This document shows positions 41,985-51,134 of a stretch of DNA of 64,000 bases, in pieces. The stretch is from the NCBI RefSeq assembly GCF_016698645.1, contig NZ_CP068047.1, forward strand, positions 3,259,001-3,323,000, read 5' to 3'. Each line of letters begins with the position of its first letter. The stretch's first letter is position 1. The notes below the pieces were generated by a model. The model was given only the letters and a program-made list of their open reading frames with translations, did not search any database and was not told the origin of the DNA. Made by a program: the position numbers and the translations under genes. Source of the DNA: Devosia oryziradicis (GTDB lineage Bacteria > Pseudomonadota > Alphaproteobacteria > Rhizobiales > Devosiaceae).

Positions 41985-44594
41985 ATGGATGCTGACTGGA
42001 CCACATCGCCGAGCGCCCGCCGCGTGCAGCAGCATGAGGGGGATTCGCGACCGGCATGGCTGTGGTCGCAGGATGGTCAGTCCTTGCTGTGGCAGAACGC
42101 TGCCGCGCCGCTGTTCATGGCCAAGCTCAAGAAGCACGGGCTCAAGCTCGCGCCGCCGGCTATCCCGATCAAGGGCCAGATCGCGCGCAATATCCGTCTG
42201 GGCTCGGTCGGGCGGACGAGCCTGGCGCGCATCCAGTTCATTGCTGGCGAGAAACCCGCATCAAGCACCTGCGCGACAACGCCACTGATCTGGCAGGATG
42301 GGCAAACCGTGTTGCTGGTGGTCGGCGTCGATCCGATCGCGTCCGACATCATGGCTGCTGCAGCGGCAGACGAAGCTGCGGACGCGCCCGAGCATGCAGA
42401 CGACCAGGTGCAAGAGACTCCCGATGCCGATCTTGCCGCTGCACAGGGTGCGCTGGACGAGCCGGAAGTTGCCCCGGTCGAGCCGGAGGCCGAGGATCCC
42501 GCGTCTCCGACCGAGACCGATGAAGACGTCTACGCTCATCGTCCCGAAGACTGGCACGAACCCGAACAGGATGCAGAACCGGTTGAGCAGGTCGCTGAAC
42601 TGAGCGACGCGGACCCGGTCGAGATCGATCAGTCTGCCGCGGCTTCGCTGGCCGACACTGTCGACGATCAGTCAGTCCAGGTCGCCGAACCGGCCCCGGA
42701 TGCACCGGCGGAAACCGCCCCGAGCCGCCTCAGCCTGCTGGTCGATCGGCTTGCCGCGGACGAAGCGCTGTTCACCCCGCTCACCGAGGCGGACGACAAT
42801 CCGCCGCCCACGGCCGCGCAGGCAGAGCCCACCCCCGGTGGTCTCTACAAGATCACCGGCCGGGGCTTCCTGCCGCAGCATCCCGGCCTGGAGCGGGAAG
42901 AGGCCGAACCAGACATGGCCGAGCCGGCGCCTGCCGCGCCCGAGCCGGAACCCGTTGTCGATCAGCCGGCGGCGCTCGATCGCGCCGAGGACGAAGCGGT
43001 GGAGCGCCTGGCCCAGCAGATGGCCGAACTTGCCCCAGCGCCGGTCGCTGATGTGGAAGCCGTCGAGAGGGTATCCCGCTACAACTTCGATGAGCTGTCG
43101 CGCATCCTGAACGACCGCATCGCAGACCCGGGCGCACCGGCCCGGCCGCCAGTGGAAGCGGCGCGCGGCGGTGCGCTGATCAACCTGGGCGGCGAAACCC
43201 TGGTGCTCAATCGCTTGCCGCTGGGCATCCTGGTGTTCCGCGACCAGCAGGTGCTGTTCGCCAATCGCGCCATCACCGAGATGGTGGGCTACGAGTCGGT
43301 CGAGAGCCTGCGCGCCGCCGGGCTTGCCGCAGTGTTTCCTGCTGCCGGACCGGATGGCCAGGATGCCGGGCCGGTCAATCACCTGGTGCAGCGCAATGGC
43401 ACCCTGGTGCCGGTTACGGCGCGGCTGCAGTCGATTTCCTGGCAGGGCCGCCCGGCCCTGATGCTGTCGGCCAGCACCACCGAAGTCCGCACGGGGCACG
43501 AGGCCGCGGTCAGCGCCTTTGCCCAGAGCTTTGCCGATATGCGTGGCGACGGATTTCTCGAAGCCACCCGAGCGGGCGTGATCAGCGCGATCACCCCCCG
43601 CAGTGCCGATCTGCTGCGCGTCGATGGCCCGCTCGAGGGCAAGGCTCTCTCGAGCCTGGTTTCGGGCCAGGACCTCGATCAGCTACGCGAATTCCTCGAG
43701 CGACCGGCGCGGTTCGCCGAGACAGCTCGTCCTTGCCTCACACTTCGCTCGGCTTCGGGCAGCGCGGAAATTACGGTGTTCGCCCAGGGCCAGGCGGGCG
43801 TGATCACCGGTTACTTCGGCTTCGTGCGCGGCCGTGAGCCGGCGCCACTGCGTCTTGCGGGCCAGACCGACATCGACCCGACGCTGCTGGCACGCATCAG
43901 CCGCGGCGTGCGGCGTCCGCTCAACACCATCATCGGGTTCTCCGACCTGATCCGCTCGGAAGCCTTCGGCGCTTTGCAGAACGAGCGCTACGAAGCCTAT
44001 GCCCAGGACATTGCCAAGGCCGGCCAGGAAATCGCGGCGCTGGTGGACGAACTGGATGACTATGCCCGCCTGCGCGATGGCCGGTACCTGCCGCAACGGG
44101 CCAGCATCGAGCTGACCAGCCTGCTCGAAAGCTGCGTCATCCGCATCCGCCAACAGGCCAATGGCGCCCGCGTTATCATCCGCAACGCCATTTCCGAAAG
44201 CCTGCCGCGCATCACCGCCGACCGTGCATCACTGGCCCAGGCCGTGCTGAACCTGCTGGCCAGCGCCATCGACCAGACACCATCAGGCGGCGCCGTGGTG
44301 ATTTCGGCGCAACGTGAGGACGATGGCGGCATCTCCGTCCATGTCCGGGACAGCTCGACCAACCCGGTGGACATGGCCGAGCGTTTCGTCGTGTTCCGCG
44401 ACGGCGTCGGCAAGGATGGACAGGCCATGACGCCGGTTCGCTCCAGCGTCGGCCTTGCGCTCACCCGCTCATTACTAGCCGTCAATGCCTTCTCGCTGTC
44501 AGTCGATCCGGCGGGTGAACAGGGCATGTTGTTCACACTGGTCATCCCTGCGGACCTGGTGGACCAAGCCGCCCCGCAGCAGCAGTCTGACTGA
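41985..44594 (+). CDS. PAS-domain histidine kinase homologue lacking the phospho-acceptor histidine
   Basis: The 869-residue cytoplasmic protein has an N-terminal globular part, a long acidic proline/alanine-rich linker (about 115-390), a PAS domain (LGILVFRDQQVLFANRAITEMVGYES) and a HisKA-HATPase region. The H box reads ISRGVRRPLNTIIGFSDLI where active relatives have ISHExRTPLNxIIGF, so Arg640 replaces histidine and Gly641 replaces glutamate. The ATP-lid motif DxGxG is also lost (RDSSTNPVDM), while the N box and GLALTRSL remain. Sequence around it (ALQNERYEAYAQDI) matches the PdhS/DivJ-like kinases of the order. It is probably a pseudokinase scaffold or sensor, comparable in principle to DivL. 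Confidence 0.92.
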   Translation: MDADWTTSPSARRVQQHEGDSRPAWLWSQDGQSLLWQNAAAPLFMAKLKKHGLKLAPPAIPIKGQIARNIRLGSVGRTSLARIQFIAGEKPASSTCATTPLIWQDGQTVLLVVGVDPIASDIMAAAAADEAADAPEHADDQVQETPDADLAAAQGALDEPEVAPVEPEAEDPASPTETDEDVYAHRPEDWHEPEQDAEPVEQVAELSDADPVEIDQSAAASLADTVDDQSVQVAEPAPDAPAETAPSRLSLLVDRLAADEALFTPLTEADDNPPPTAAQAEPTPGGLYKITGRGFLPQHPGLEREEAEPDMAEPAPAAPEPEPVVDQPAALDRAEDEAVERLAQQMAELAPAPVADVEAVERVSRYNFDELSRILNDRIADPGAPARPPVEAARGGALINLGGETLVLNRLPLGILVFRDQQVLFANRAITEMVGYESVESLRAAGLAAVFPAAGPDGQDAGPVNHLVQRNGTLVPVTARLQSISWQGRPALMLSASTTEVRTGHEAAVSAFAQSFADMRGDGFLEATRAGVISAITPRSADLLRVDGPLEGKALSSLVSGQDLDQLREFLERPARFAETARPCLTLRSASGSAEITVFAQGQAGVITGYFGFVRGREPAPLRLAGQTDIDPTLLARISRGVRRPLNTIIGFSDLIRSEAFGALQNERYEAYAQDIAKAGQEIAALVDELDDYARLRDGRYLPQRASIELTSLLESCVIRIRQQANGARVIIRNAISESLPRITADRASLAQAVLNLLASAIDQTPSGGAVVISAQREDDGGISVHVRDSSTNPVDMAERFVVFRDGVGKDGQAMTPVRSSVGLALTRSLLAVNAFSLSVDPAGEQGMLFTLVIPADLVDQAAPQQQSD

Positions 44595-44688
44595 CCCAGG
44601 GCCGTCGCGCTGCGTTTTGTCGCAGGCTTCATAAGTGGAATGTCGAAGTCAGCTAATGGTCTGATTCCGCTTACGAACACGGGCGGAC

Positions 44689-44705
44689 CTTTGAACCGTT
44701 CTAGA
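44689..44705. promoter_or_regulatory. Possible Irr-type iron control element
   Basis: CTTTGAA-CCG-TTCTAGA resembles the alphaproteobacterial iron control element TTTAGAA-N3-TTCTAAA, matching 11 of 14 arm positions. It is 107 bases upstream of the ferric-binding-protein ATG. Other regulators such as RirA or Fur cannot be excluded, and the match alone is weak. Confidence 0.4.
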
Positions 44706-44811
44706 CTGTAAGTCCTTGAATTTTCAAAACAATGTTGACTTCGAATCCCACATTTCGCAGAACCCGGCGCAGAAGCGGGGCATCGGCCGCCGCCATGATG
44801 GAGAAACCAAC

Positions 44812-45858
44812 ATGACCAAGACCTCGCGCCTTGCGCTCGCCCTGCTCAGCTCTGTCGTCGTGACCGGATCGGCAACCGCAGCTTTCGCCCAGAGCGGCGA
44901 AGTCAATATCTACAGCTATCGCGAACAGAGCCTGCTGCAGCCGCTGCTCGACAAGTTCAGCGCCGAAACCGGCATCAAGGCCAACGTGCTCTATGCCGGC
45001 GATGGCCTGCTCGAACGCGTCGCCGCCGAGGGTGAGCTGTCGCCCGCCGACGTCGTGCTGACCGTCGATATCGGTAACCTGGTCGGCGCCGAGGAACAGG
45101 GCCTGACCCAGCCCATCACCACCCCCGAACTCGACGCGCGCGTGCCGGAGGCCTTCCGTGATGATGACGACAACTGGACGGCGCTGTCGCTGCGTGCTCG
45201 CGTGTTCTACGTCTCCAAGGACCGAGTTGATGCCACCGCGCTGACTTATGAAGACATCACCAAGCCGGAATGGAAGGGCCGCATCTGCACTCGTCCGGGC
45301 GACCACGCCTACAATATCGGGCTGATCGCGCAGCGCATTGCCGAGCATGGCCTGGATGAGACGCGCGCCTGGCTCACCGCGGTGCGCGACAACCTCGCCT
45401 ATCCGCCGACTGGCGGCGACCGCGAAGGCGTCAAGAATATCCTGGCCGGCACCTGCGACCTCTCCATCACCAACACCTACTACATGGGTGTGATGCTCAA
45501 TAACGATGCCGAGCCCGAGCAGAAGGAATGGGCCGCCTCGGCGCGCATCATCTATCCCGATGCCGATGGCGAAGGCACGCAGGTGAATGTGGCCGGCGGC
45601 TTCATCGCCAAATATGCGCCCAATGTCGAGAACGCCAACAAGCTGATCGCCTTCCTGCTGTCGGATGAGGCGCAGACCATCTACGCCGACACCAACTACG
45701 AATTCCCCGTGGTGCCCTCGGTGTCGCCGTCCGAGCTGACGCAGAGCTGGGGCACGCTCAAGCCGGTGAGCACGCCTTTGGTCGAGGTTGCCGCCCACCG
45801 CGCGGAAGCCGCTGCCCTTGTGGATGAACTCAAGTTCAACGAAGGTGCGCAGAACTAA
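44812..45858 (+). CDS. fbpA: Ferric iron ABC transporter substrate-binding protein (FbpA/FutA type)
   Basis: A 348-residue periplasmic protein with signal peptide (MTKTSRLALALLSSVVVTGSATAAFA). It starts the mature part with VNIYSYREQ, has KGRICTRPGDHAYN and the paired tyrosines Tyr223-Tyr224 in ITNTYYMGVM, ligands for Fe(III) in this family. The ATG has GGAGAA six bases upstream. The permease follows after about 80 bases. An iron-box-like palindrome lies upstream. Iron specificity is well supported by the tyrosines. Confidence 0.94.
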   Translation: MTKTSRLALALLSSVVVTGSATAAFAQSGEVNIYSYREQSLLQPLLDKFSAETGIKANVLYAGDGLLERVAAEGELSPADVVLTVDIGNLVGAEEQGLTQPITTPELDARVPEAFRDDDDNWTALSLRARVFYVSKDRVDATALTYEDITKPEWKGRICTRPGDHAYNIGLIAQRIAEHGLDETRAWLTAVRDNLAYPPTGGDREGVKNILAGTCDLSITNTYYMGVMLNNDAEPEQKEWAASARIIYPDADGEGTQVNVAGGFIAKYAPNVENANKLIAFLLSDEAQTIYADTNYEFPVVPSVSPSELTQSWGTLKPVSTPLVEVAAHRAEAAALVDELKFNEGAQN

Positions 45859-45938
45859 GGTTGATTGGGCCGGAAGGCCCCACAACTGGATCGTCACCCT
45901 TCGGGCTTGACCCGGTGGGGGAGGAAGGACACTGCACG

Positions 45939-47594
45939 TTGACGTATGCGACGAGCGCAAAGATTGATGTGACCGGCAGGGCCTCCGCCTTGTCGGTCAT
46001 TGCATTTGTGCTGGCCGGATTGATGGGCCTCCCCATCCTGTGGCTGGTCTGGTCCGCACTGGCGGCCACCGGTGGCAGCAACGGGCTGGCCGCGGCCATG
46101 CTGCCGACAGCCCTGCGCGAGACCGGACTGCTGATGGCTTCGGTCGGGCTGGTCACCGGCTGCCTCGGCCTGGTTTCCGCGTGGCTGGTCACCCATTACG
46201 AGTTCCCGCTGCGGCGGCTCTTCGACTGGGCATTGGTGCTGCCACTGGCGGTGCCGACCTATCTGGCCGCGTATAGCTATGTGGAGTTTCTCGGCTTTCC
46301 CGGGCCGGTACAGACGCTGCTGCGATCGATCAATGGCGCGCAGACGCTGCAGGATTACTGGTTTCCCGACATCCGCAGCGACTGGGGCGCCGTCATCGTT
46401 CTCTCGAGCGTGCTCTACCCGTACGTTTACGTGGCCTGCCGGGCCTTTTTCCTGATGCAGTCCGCCAGCCTCAACATCGCGGCGCGCACTTTGGGTGCGG
46501 GCGGCATGCGGACCTTTTTCAGCGTGACGCTGCCCCTGTCGCGACCAGCGCTGGTCGTGGGGGTCACCCTGGCGATGATGGAAGTGGTCAACGACCTGGG
46601 TGCCGTCCAGTATTTCGGCATCAATGCCATCACCGCCATCATTTATTCGACCTGGATCAACCGCTCGGATTTCGGTGGCGCCGCGCAGCTGGCGGTGACC
46701 GTGGTGCTGGTCATCGGCCTGCTGATTGCCGCCGAGCAGCGGGCGCGGCGCGACCGGGTCTACCTGGCGCATCGGGACAGCCGCGTGCCGCCGGCGCGGG
46801 AGCAATTGTCGGCCGGCCGGCGGTGGGCGGCGTTCGGATTCTGCCTGCTGCTGCTGGGGCTGGGCTTCGGTATTCCGGTCGGGCAACTGGCCTACCTGGC
46901 ATTTCGCGTCGTTCTGCCGGAAACGGTGGGCATGACCCTGGCGGCGCTGCTGCCAACGGTGACGCTGGCTTTGGCCGGGGCATTGATCACGGTCGTGGTC
47001 GGGTTGATCGCGGCCAAGCTGGCGCATGGCGCCGCGCCTGCTGCAAAAGGTGCGATCCGGCTGGCCACGCTGGGCTATGCCATTCCCGGCACCGTGCTGG
47101 CGCTGGGCCTGTTGCAGCCGCTGGGACAGGCCGACCTGTGGTTCAATCGTCTGACGATGTCGCTGATGGACTGGCGGCCGGGGCTGGTGCTGAGCGGCTC
47201 GATGGCGGCCCTGCTCTACGTCTATGCGATCCGCTTCCTCGCGGTCAGTCACTCCACCATCGACGCCGCCATGAAGAAGCGCGGCGATTCCATGCTGCAT
47301 GCAGGGCGCGTGCTCGGCGCGCACGGCTGGGGACTGCTGTTCCGCATCGACCTGCCCACCCTGATGCCGGCGCTGCTGAGCGCGGCGACGCTCGTATTCG
47401 TCGAGATCGTCAAGGAACTGCCGGCCACGCTGCTGTTGCGGCCGCTCGGCATCGAGACGCTGGCCACCTTGGTCTATTCGCGCGCCAATGTCGGATTGTT
47501 CGCCCAGGCGGCATTACCGGCACTGTGCATCGTGCTGGCGGGCCTGGTGCCGGTCGTTCTTGCTACGCGGCTGGGCGATCGTAGGAAAGTTTAA
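45939..47594 (+). CDS. fbpB: Ferric iron ABC transporter permease (FbpB type)
   Basis: A permease of about 551 residues made of two fused membrane domains, each with about six helices, as in FbpB/AfuB. The first domain has PLAVPTYLAAYSYVEFLG and ARTLGAGGMRTFFSVTLPLSRPALVVG, the second ALGYAIPGT-like TLGYAIPGTVLALGLL and ARVLGAHGWGLLFRIDLPTLMPAL; these EAA-type loops contact the ATPase. I choose TTG 45939 (LTYATSAKIDV) with GGAGGAAGGAC upstream, since no ATG precedes the first helix. No ATPase gene (FbpC) follows, so the ATPase must be encoded elsewhere. Confidence 0.92.
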   Translation: MTYATSAKIDVTGRASALSVIAFVLAGLMGLPILWLVWSALAATGGSNGLAAAMLPTALRETGLLMASVGLVTGCLGLVSAWLVTHYEFPLRRLFDWALVLPLAVPTYLAAYSYVEFLGFPGPVQTLLRSINGAQTLQDYWFPDIRSDWGAVIVLSSVLYPYVYVACRAFFLMQSASLNIAARTLGAGGMRTFFSVTLPLSRPALVVGVTLAMMEVVNDLGAVQYFGINAITAIIYSTWINRSDFGGAAQLAVTVVLVIGLLIAAEQRARRDRVYLAHRDSRVPPAREQLSAGRRWAAFGFCLLLLGLGFGIPVGQLAYLAFRVVLPETVGMTLAALLPTVTLALAGALITVVVGLIAAKLAHGAAPAAKGAIRLATLGYAIPGTVLALGLLQPLGQADLWFNRLTMSLMDWRPGLVLSGSMAALLYVYAIRFLAVSHSTIDAAMKKRGDSMLHAGRVLGAHGWGLLFRIDLPTLMPALLSAATLVFVEIVKELPATLLLRPLGIETLATLVYSRANVGLFAQAALPALCIVLAGLVPVVLATRLGDRRKV

Positions 47595-47679
47595 TCGGGC
47601 GGGCTGCTGCCATGTTAGTCACGCTCGCTTATATGATGCGGCCTAAGGCGCGGATATGCGCAAAGCGCGGGGACGAACA

Positions 47680-49161
47680 ATGAATAAGACAGGCAAGGCA
47701 ATCGGGCTGGCATTGGCACTTTCGACGGCTTTTGCCGGCATGGCCATGGCGCAGCCGACGGAGATACGCATCGGCGTGGCCCTCGAGCCCCCGACCCTCG
47801 ATCCCACGGCTGGCGCGGCCGAGGCCATCGACATCGTGGTGTACCAGAATGTGTTCGAAGGGCTGACCCGCATCGACGAGACCGGCAGCGTGCAGCCGGG
47901 TCTGGCCGAAAGCTGGACCATTTCCGAGGATGGGCTGACCTACACGTTCAAACTGCATGACGGCGTGACGTTTCACGACGGCAGCGCCTTCGACGCCGAA
48001 GACGTCAAGTTCACCTTCGACCGCATACTCGCCGCCGACACCACCAACGCCCATCCAGAATTCTACAAACCCATCACTGCCGTCACGGTGATCGACCCGC
48101 TGACCGTCGAGTTCACCCTTGACCAGAAGATCGGGCGCTTCCTCTTCGATCTGGGGCGTGGCGATGCCGTGATCGTGGCGCCCGAAAGTGCCGACAACAA
48201 CGCTACCCAGCCGATCGGCACCGGCCCGTTTGCCTTTACGCAGTGGGATAAGGGCAGCCGGGTGATCCTGGACGCCTATGGCCCCTATTGGGGCGAGCCG
48301 GCGCACCTGACAAAGGCGACCTATGTGTTCATCAGCGATCCCGCCACGATGACCAATGCGCTGCTGGCCAGCGATATCGACGGCACCAACAACTTTGCGA
48401 CAGACGCGCTGGCGGTGTTCGAGGGCAATCCGCAGTTCAAGGTTCTGGTGGGCACCACCGAAGGCGAGACCATCCTTTCGACCAACAACAAGAAGCCGCC
48501 CTTCGACAACCTCAAAGTCCGCCAGGCCATGGCGCATGCGCTGGATCGTCAGGCCATCATCGAAGGCACGACCAACGGCTATGGCACGCCGATCGGCGCG
48601 CCCTTTGCCCCGCACAACCCCTACTATGTCGACCTCACCGCGACCTATCCGCATGACGTTGCTGCCGCCAAGGCGCTGTTGGCAGAAGCCGGCCTGCCCG
48701 ATGGCTTCAGCGCCACGCTGAAGCTGCCTCCGGTCGCCTATGCCCGCACTTCCGGCCAGATCATTGCCAGCCAGTTCGCCGAAGTGGGCATCAAGCTCGA
48801 ACTGATCAACGTGGAATGGGCGCAGTGGCTGGAAGACGTCTATACCAACAAGGACTTCGACCTCACCATCGTCAGCCATGTCGAGCCCTTCGACATTGGC
48901 AACTACGCCAACCCCGACTACTACTTTGGCTATGACAATCCCGAGTTCCAGGCGCTCATCGACAAGCTCAACGGCACGACCGATGAAGCCGCGCGCAAGG
49001 AACTGGCCATCGAGGCGCAGACGATCCTCGCCAAGGATGCCGTTAATGGATACCTGTTCGAACTCGCCCAGACCGGCGTGTGGAACGCCAAGCTCGAAGG
49101 CATGTGGCAAAACTCGCCAATCGAGGGGTTGGTTTTGCGGGATATTCATTGGGTGGAGTGA
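47680..49161 (+). CDS. Peptide/nickel-type ABC transporter substrate-binding protein
   Basis: A 493-residue extracytoplasmic solute-binding protein of family 5 (DppA/OppA/NikA). The signal peptide is MNKTGKAIGLALALSTAFAGMAMA; the mature part has EPPTLDPTAGAAEAID, VFEGLTRIDETGSVQPGLAESW, LHDGVTFHDGSAFDAEDVKFTFDR, and the hinge region IGTGPFAFTQWDKGS. The ATG at 47680 has GGGGAC upstream. It heads a five-domain ABC operon. Substrate (dipeptide, opine or other) cannot be read from sequence. Confidence 0.94.
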   Translation: MNKTGKAIGLALALSTAFAGMAMAQPTEIRIGVALEPPTLDPTAGAAEAIDIVVYQNVFEGLTRIDETGSVQPGLAESWTISEDGLTYTFKLHDGVTFHDGSAFDAEDVKFTFDRILAADTTNAHPEFYKPITAVTVIDPLTVEFTLDQKIGRFLFDLGRGDAVIVAPESADNNATQPIGTGPFAFTQWDKGSRVILDAYGPYWGEPAHLTKATYVFISDPATMTNALLASDIDGTNNFATDALAVFEGNPQFKVLVGTTEGETILSTNNKKPPFDNLKVRQAMAHALDRQAIIEGTTNGYGTPIGAPFAPHNPYYVDLTATYPHDVAAAKALLAEAGLPDGFSATLKLPPVAYARTSGQIIASQFAEVGIKLELINVEWAQWLEDVYTNKDFDLTIVSHVEPFDIGNYANPDYYFGYDNPEFQALIDKLNGTTDEAARKELAIEAQTILAKDAVNGYLFELAQTGVWNAKLEGMWQNSPIEGLVLRDIHWVE

Positions 49162-49166
49162 CCTAA

Positions 49167-49252
49167 CCCTTGCCCCAGCGCACCCTCGCCCCCTCGGGGA
49201 GAGGGTAGCGCCGCCAGGAGCGTCAGCGACTTGGCAGAGCTGGGGTGAGGGG
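49167..49252. repeat. Palindromic repeat element 1 in the dpp operon gap
   Basis: Outer arms CCCTTGCCCCAGC (49167-49179) and GCTGGGGTGAGGG (from 49239) pair with two mismatches and enclose inner hairpins (ACCCTC/GAGGGT around the CCCCTCGGGG core). This CCTCxCCC-type sequence belongs to the same class as the repeats at 3062 and 16714. Confidence 0.7.
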
Positions 49253-49289
49253 TGCAGGCTCAGAGCGCCGCGAGCGCTGCAACATCAAA

Positions 49290-49336
49290 CCCCTCACCCG
49301 GCGCTGCGCGCCGACCTCTCCCCGGAGGGGCGAGGT
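49290..49336. repeat. Palindromic repeat element 2 in the dpp operon gap
   Basis: CCCCTCACCCGGCGC-TGC-GCGCCGACCTCTCC, followed by CCGGAGGGGCGAGG, forms nested stems typical of an alphaproteobacterial mobile palindrome. Its last bases, GAGGTAAGAG, are positioned as the ribosome binding site of the permease gene starting at 49345. Confidence 0.7.
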
Positions 49337-49344
49337 AAGAGTCG

Positions 49345-50298
49345 ATGATCCTCTTCGCCTTCCGCCGCTTCCTTGGCTTCGCAGTCACACTTCTCCTCGC
49401 AGCGATCGTCATCTTCTGGCTGCTCGATCTCCTCCCCGGTGACCCGGCGCAATTCATCCTGGGCATCAATGCCACGCCGGATTCGGTGGCGCGGTTGCGC
49501 GCGCAGATGGGGCTCGATGCACCCGCCCATCAGCGCTTCATCGACTGGGTGCTGGGCATGCTGCGCGGCGATTTCGGCACCAGCTACACCCAGCGCGCGC
49601 CGGTGGCCGAGCTGATCTGGGGCCGGCTGGGCGTGACGCTGCCGCTGTCGATTTTCGCCATGGTGATTTCCATGGCCGTCGGCCTGCCGCTGGGGATCCT
49701 CGCGGCACGGCGGCGCGGCAAGGCCCTCGATACCGTCATCATGGTCACGGCCCAGACCGGCGTCGCCATCCCCAATTTCTGGTTCGGCATGCTGCTGACG
49801 CTGCTGTTCGCGGTCACGCTGCGCTGGCTGCCGCCCGGAGGCTTCACGCCCTGGGACGAGGATAGCGGGGCGGCCTTTCGCGGCCTCATCCTGCCCAGCC
49901 TGGCACTGGCGCTGCCGCAGGCCTCGATCCTCGCGCGCGTGATGCGCACGGCCCTGGTCGACGTAACGGGTCAGGACTACATCCGCACCGCCCGTGCCAA
50001 GGGCCTCACCATGGGCGAGGCGGTGTGGCGGCATGGCGTGCGCAATGCGCTGCTGCCGGTTCTGACCATCCTGGGGCTGCAATTCGCGTATCTGGTGGCC
50101 GGCACCATCATCGTCGAAAACGTGTTCTACCTGCCCGGGCTGGGCCGGCTGATCTTCACAGCGATTTCCGAACGCGACCTCGTGCTCGTCCGTGGTGCCA
50201 CGGTCATCCTCATCGTCGCGGTGACCGCCACCATGCTGCTGACCGACATCGCCTATGCGCTGGTCGATCCACGCCTGCGCGAAAGGAGCGCGCCATGA
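49345..50298 (+). CDS. dppB: Peptide-type ABC transporter permease 1 (DppB-like)
   Basis: A 317-residue permease with six helices: first helix FLGFAVTLLLAAIVIFWLLDLLPGDPAQFILG, then the scaffold DFGTSYTQRAPVAELI, and the EAA loop YIRTARAKGLTMGEAVWRHGVRNALLPV, which contacts the ATPase. The ATG at 49345 uses a GAGG at the end of a palindromic repeat as its ribosome site. The stop overlaps the next permease start as ATGA. Confidence 0.94.
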   Translation: MILFAFRRFLGFAVTLLLAAIVIFWLLDLLPGDPAQFILGINATPDSVARLRAQMGLDAPAHQRFIDWVLGMLRGDFGTSYTQRAPVAELIWGRLGVTLPLSIFAMVISMAVGLPLGILAARRRGKALDTVIMVTAQTGVAIPNFWFGMLLTLLFAVTLRWLPPGGFTPWDEDSGAAFRGLILPSLALALPQASILARVMRTALVDVTGQDYIRTARAKGLTMGEAVWRHGVRNALLPVLTILGLQFAYLVAGTIIVENVFYLPGLGRLIFTAISERDLVLVRGATVILIVAVTATMLLTDIAYALVDPRLRERSAP

Positions 50299-51134
50299 GG
50301 CGCCTACTCGGTCATCCAAGCCTGGTCATCGGGCTCGTTGCCACGGCAATCTTCCTCGCCCTCGGATTGCTGTCGCTGGTGTGGACCCCCTATCCCATCG
50401 AGCAGATCGATATCGGCCGGCGCTTCCTGGGCCCGAGCGCGGCGCATTGGCTTGGTACCGACAATTTGGGTCGCGACATGCTCAGTCTTGTCATGGCGGG
50501 CACCTGGACCAGCTTCCTCGTTGCCGCAGTGGCGGTTGCCATCGGCGTCGGCATCGGCGTACCGTTCGGCCTTGCTGCGGCGGCCTGGGGCGGCGCCGTG
50601 GAGTGGCTGGTGCTTCGGCTCACCGATTTCGTCTTTGCCTTCCCGGCCGTGATCGTCGCCATCCTCATCACCACGCTGATCGGACCCGGCGCGGTCAATG
50701 CCATCATCGCCATCGGCATCTTCAACATTCCGGTCTTCGCGCGCGTGGCGCGTGGCGGCGCACTCAGCATAGCCACGCTCGATTTCGTGGCCGCCGGCCG
50801 GCTGGCGGGGCTGGGCAATGCCATGATTGCCTGGCGGCACCTGCTTCCCAACATCATGAGCCTGATCATCGTGCAGGGCACGATCCAGATGTCGCTGGGC
50901 ATCCTGGCCGAGGCGGGCCTGAGCTATATCGGGTTGGGCACCCAACCGCCCGCGACCAGCCTGGGGCTGATGCTGCGCGACGCGCAGGGCGTGTTCCTGA
51001 TCCATCCCTGGCTTTCGGTGCTGCCCGGGCTTTCCATCGTGCTCATCGTTATCGCCCTCAACATTGCCGGCGATGGGTTGCGCGACGCCATCGATCCGCG
51101 CCTGCGGCAGGGAAGTCCCAATGTCCTTGCTTGA
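50295..51134 (+). CDS. dppC: Peptide-type ABC transporter permease 2 (DppC-like)
   Basis: A 279-residue permease. It opens MRRLLGHPSLVIGLVATAIFL, contains HWLGTDNLGRDMLSLVMAGTW, typical of DppC, and the EAA-type loop FVAAGRLAGLGNAMIAWRHLLPN. Coupled to dppB by ATGA, it overlaps the start of the ATPase gene by 14 bases. Together the two permeases make the membrane channel. Confidence 0.94.
   Translation: MRRLLGHPSLVIGLVATAIFLALGLLSLVWTPYPIEQIDIGRRFLGPSAAHWLGTDNLGRDMLSLVMAGTWTSFLVAAVAVAIGVGIGVPFGLAAAAWGGAVEWLVLRLTDFVFAFPAVIVAILITTLIGPGAVNAIIAIGIFNIPVFARVARGGALSIATLDFVAAGRLAGLGNAMIAWRHLLPNIMSLIIVQGTIQMSLGILAEAGLSYIGLGTQPPATSLGLMLRDAQGVFLIHPWLSVLPGLSIVLIVIALNIAGDGLRDAIDPRLRQGSPNVLA

Noticed and set aside
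45894..49149. Two long minus-strand frames (about 476 and 506 codons) over fbpB and the peptide-binding protein
   Set aside because: The plus-strand products have signal peptides and family motifs; the antisense frames do not.
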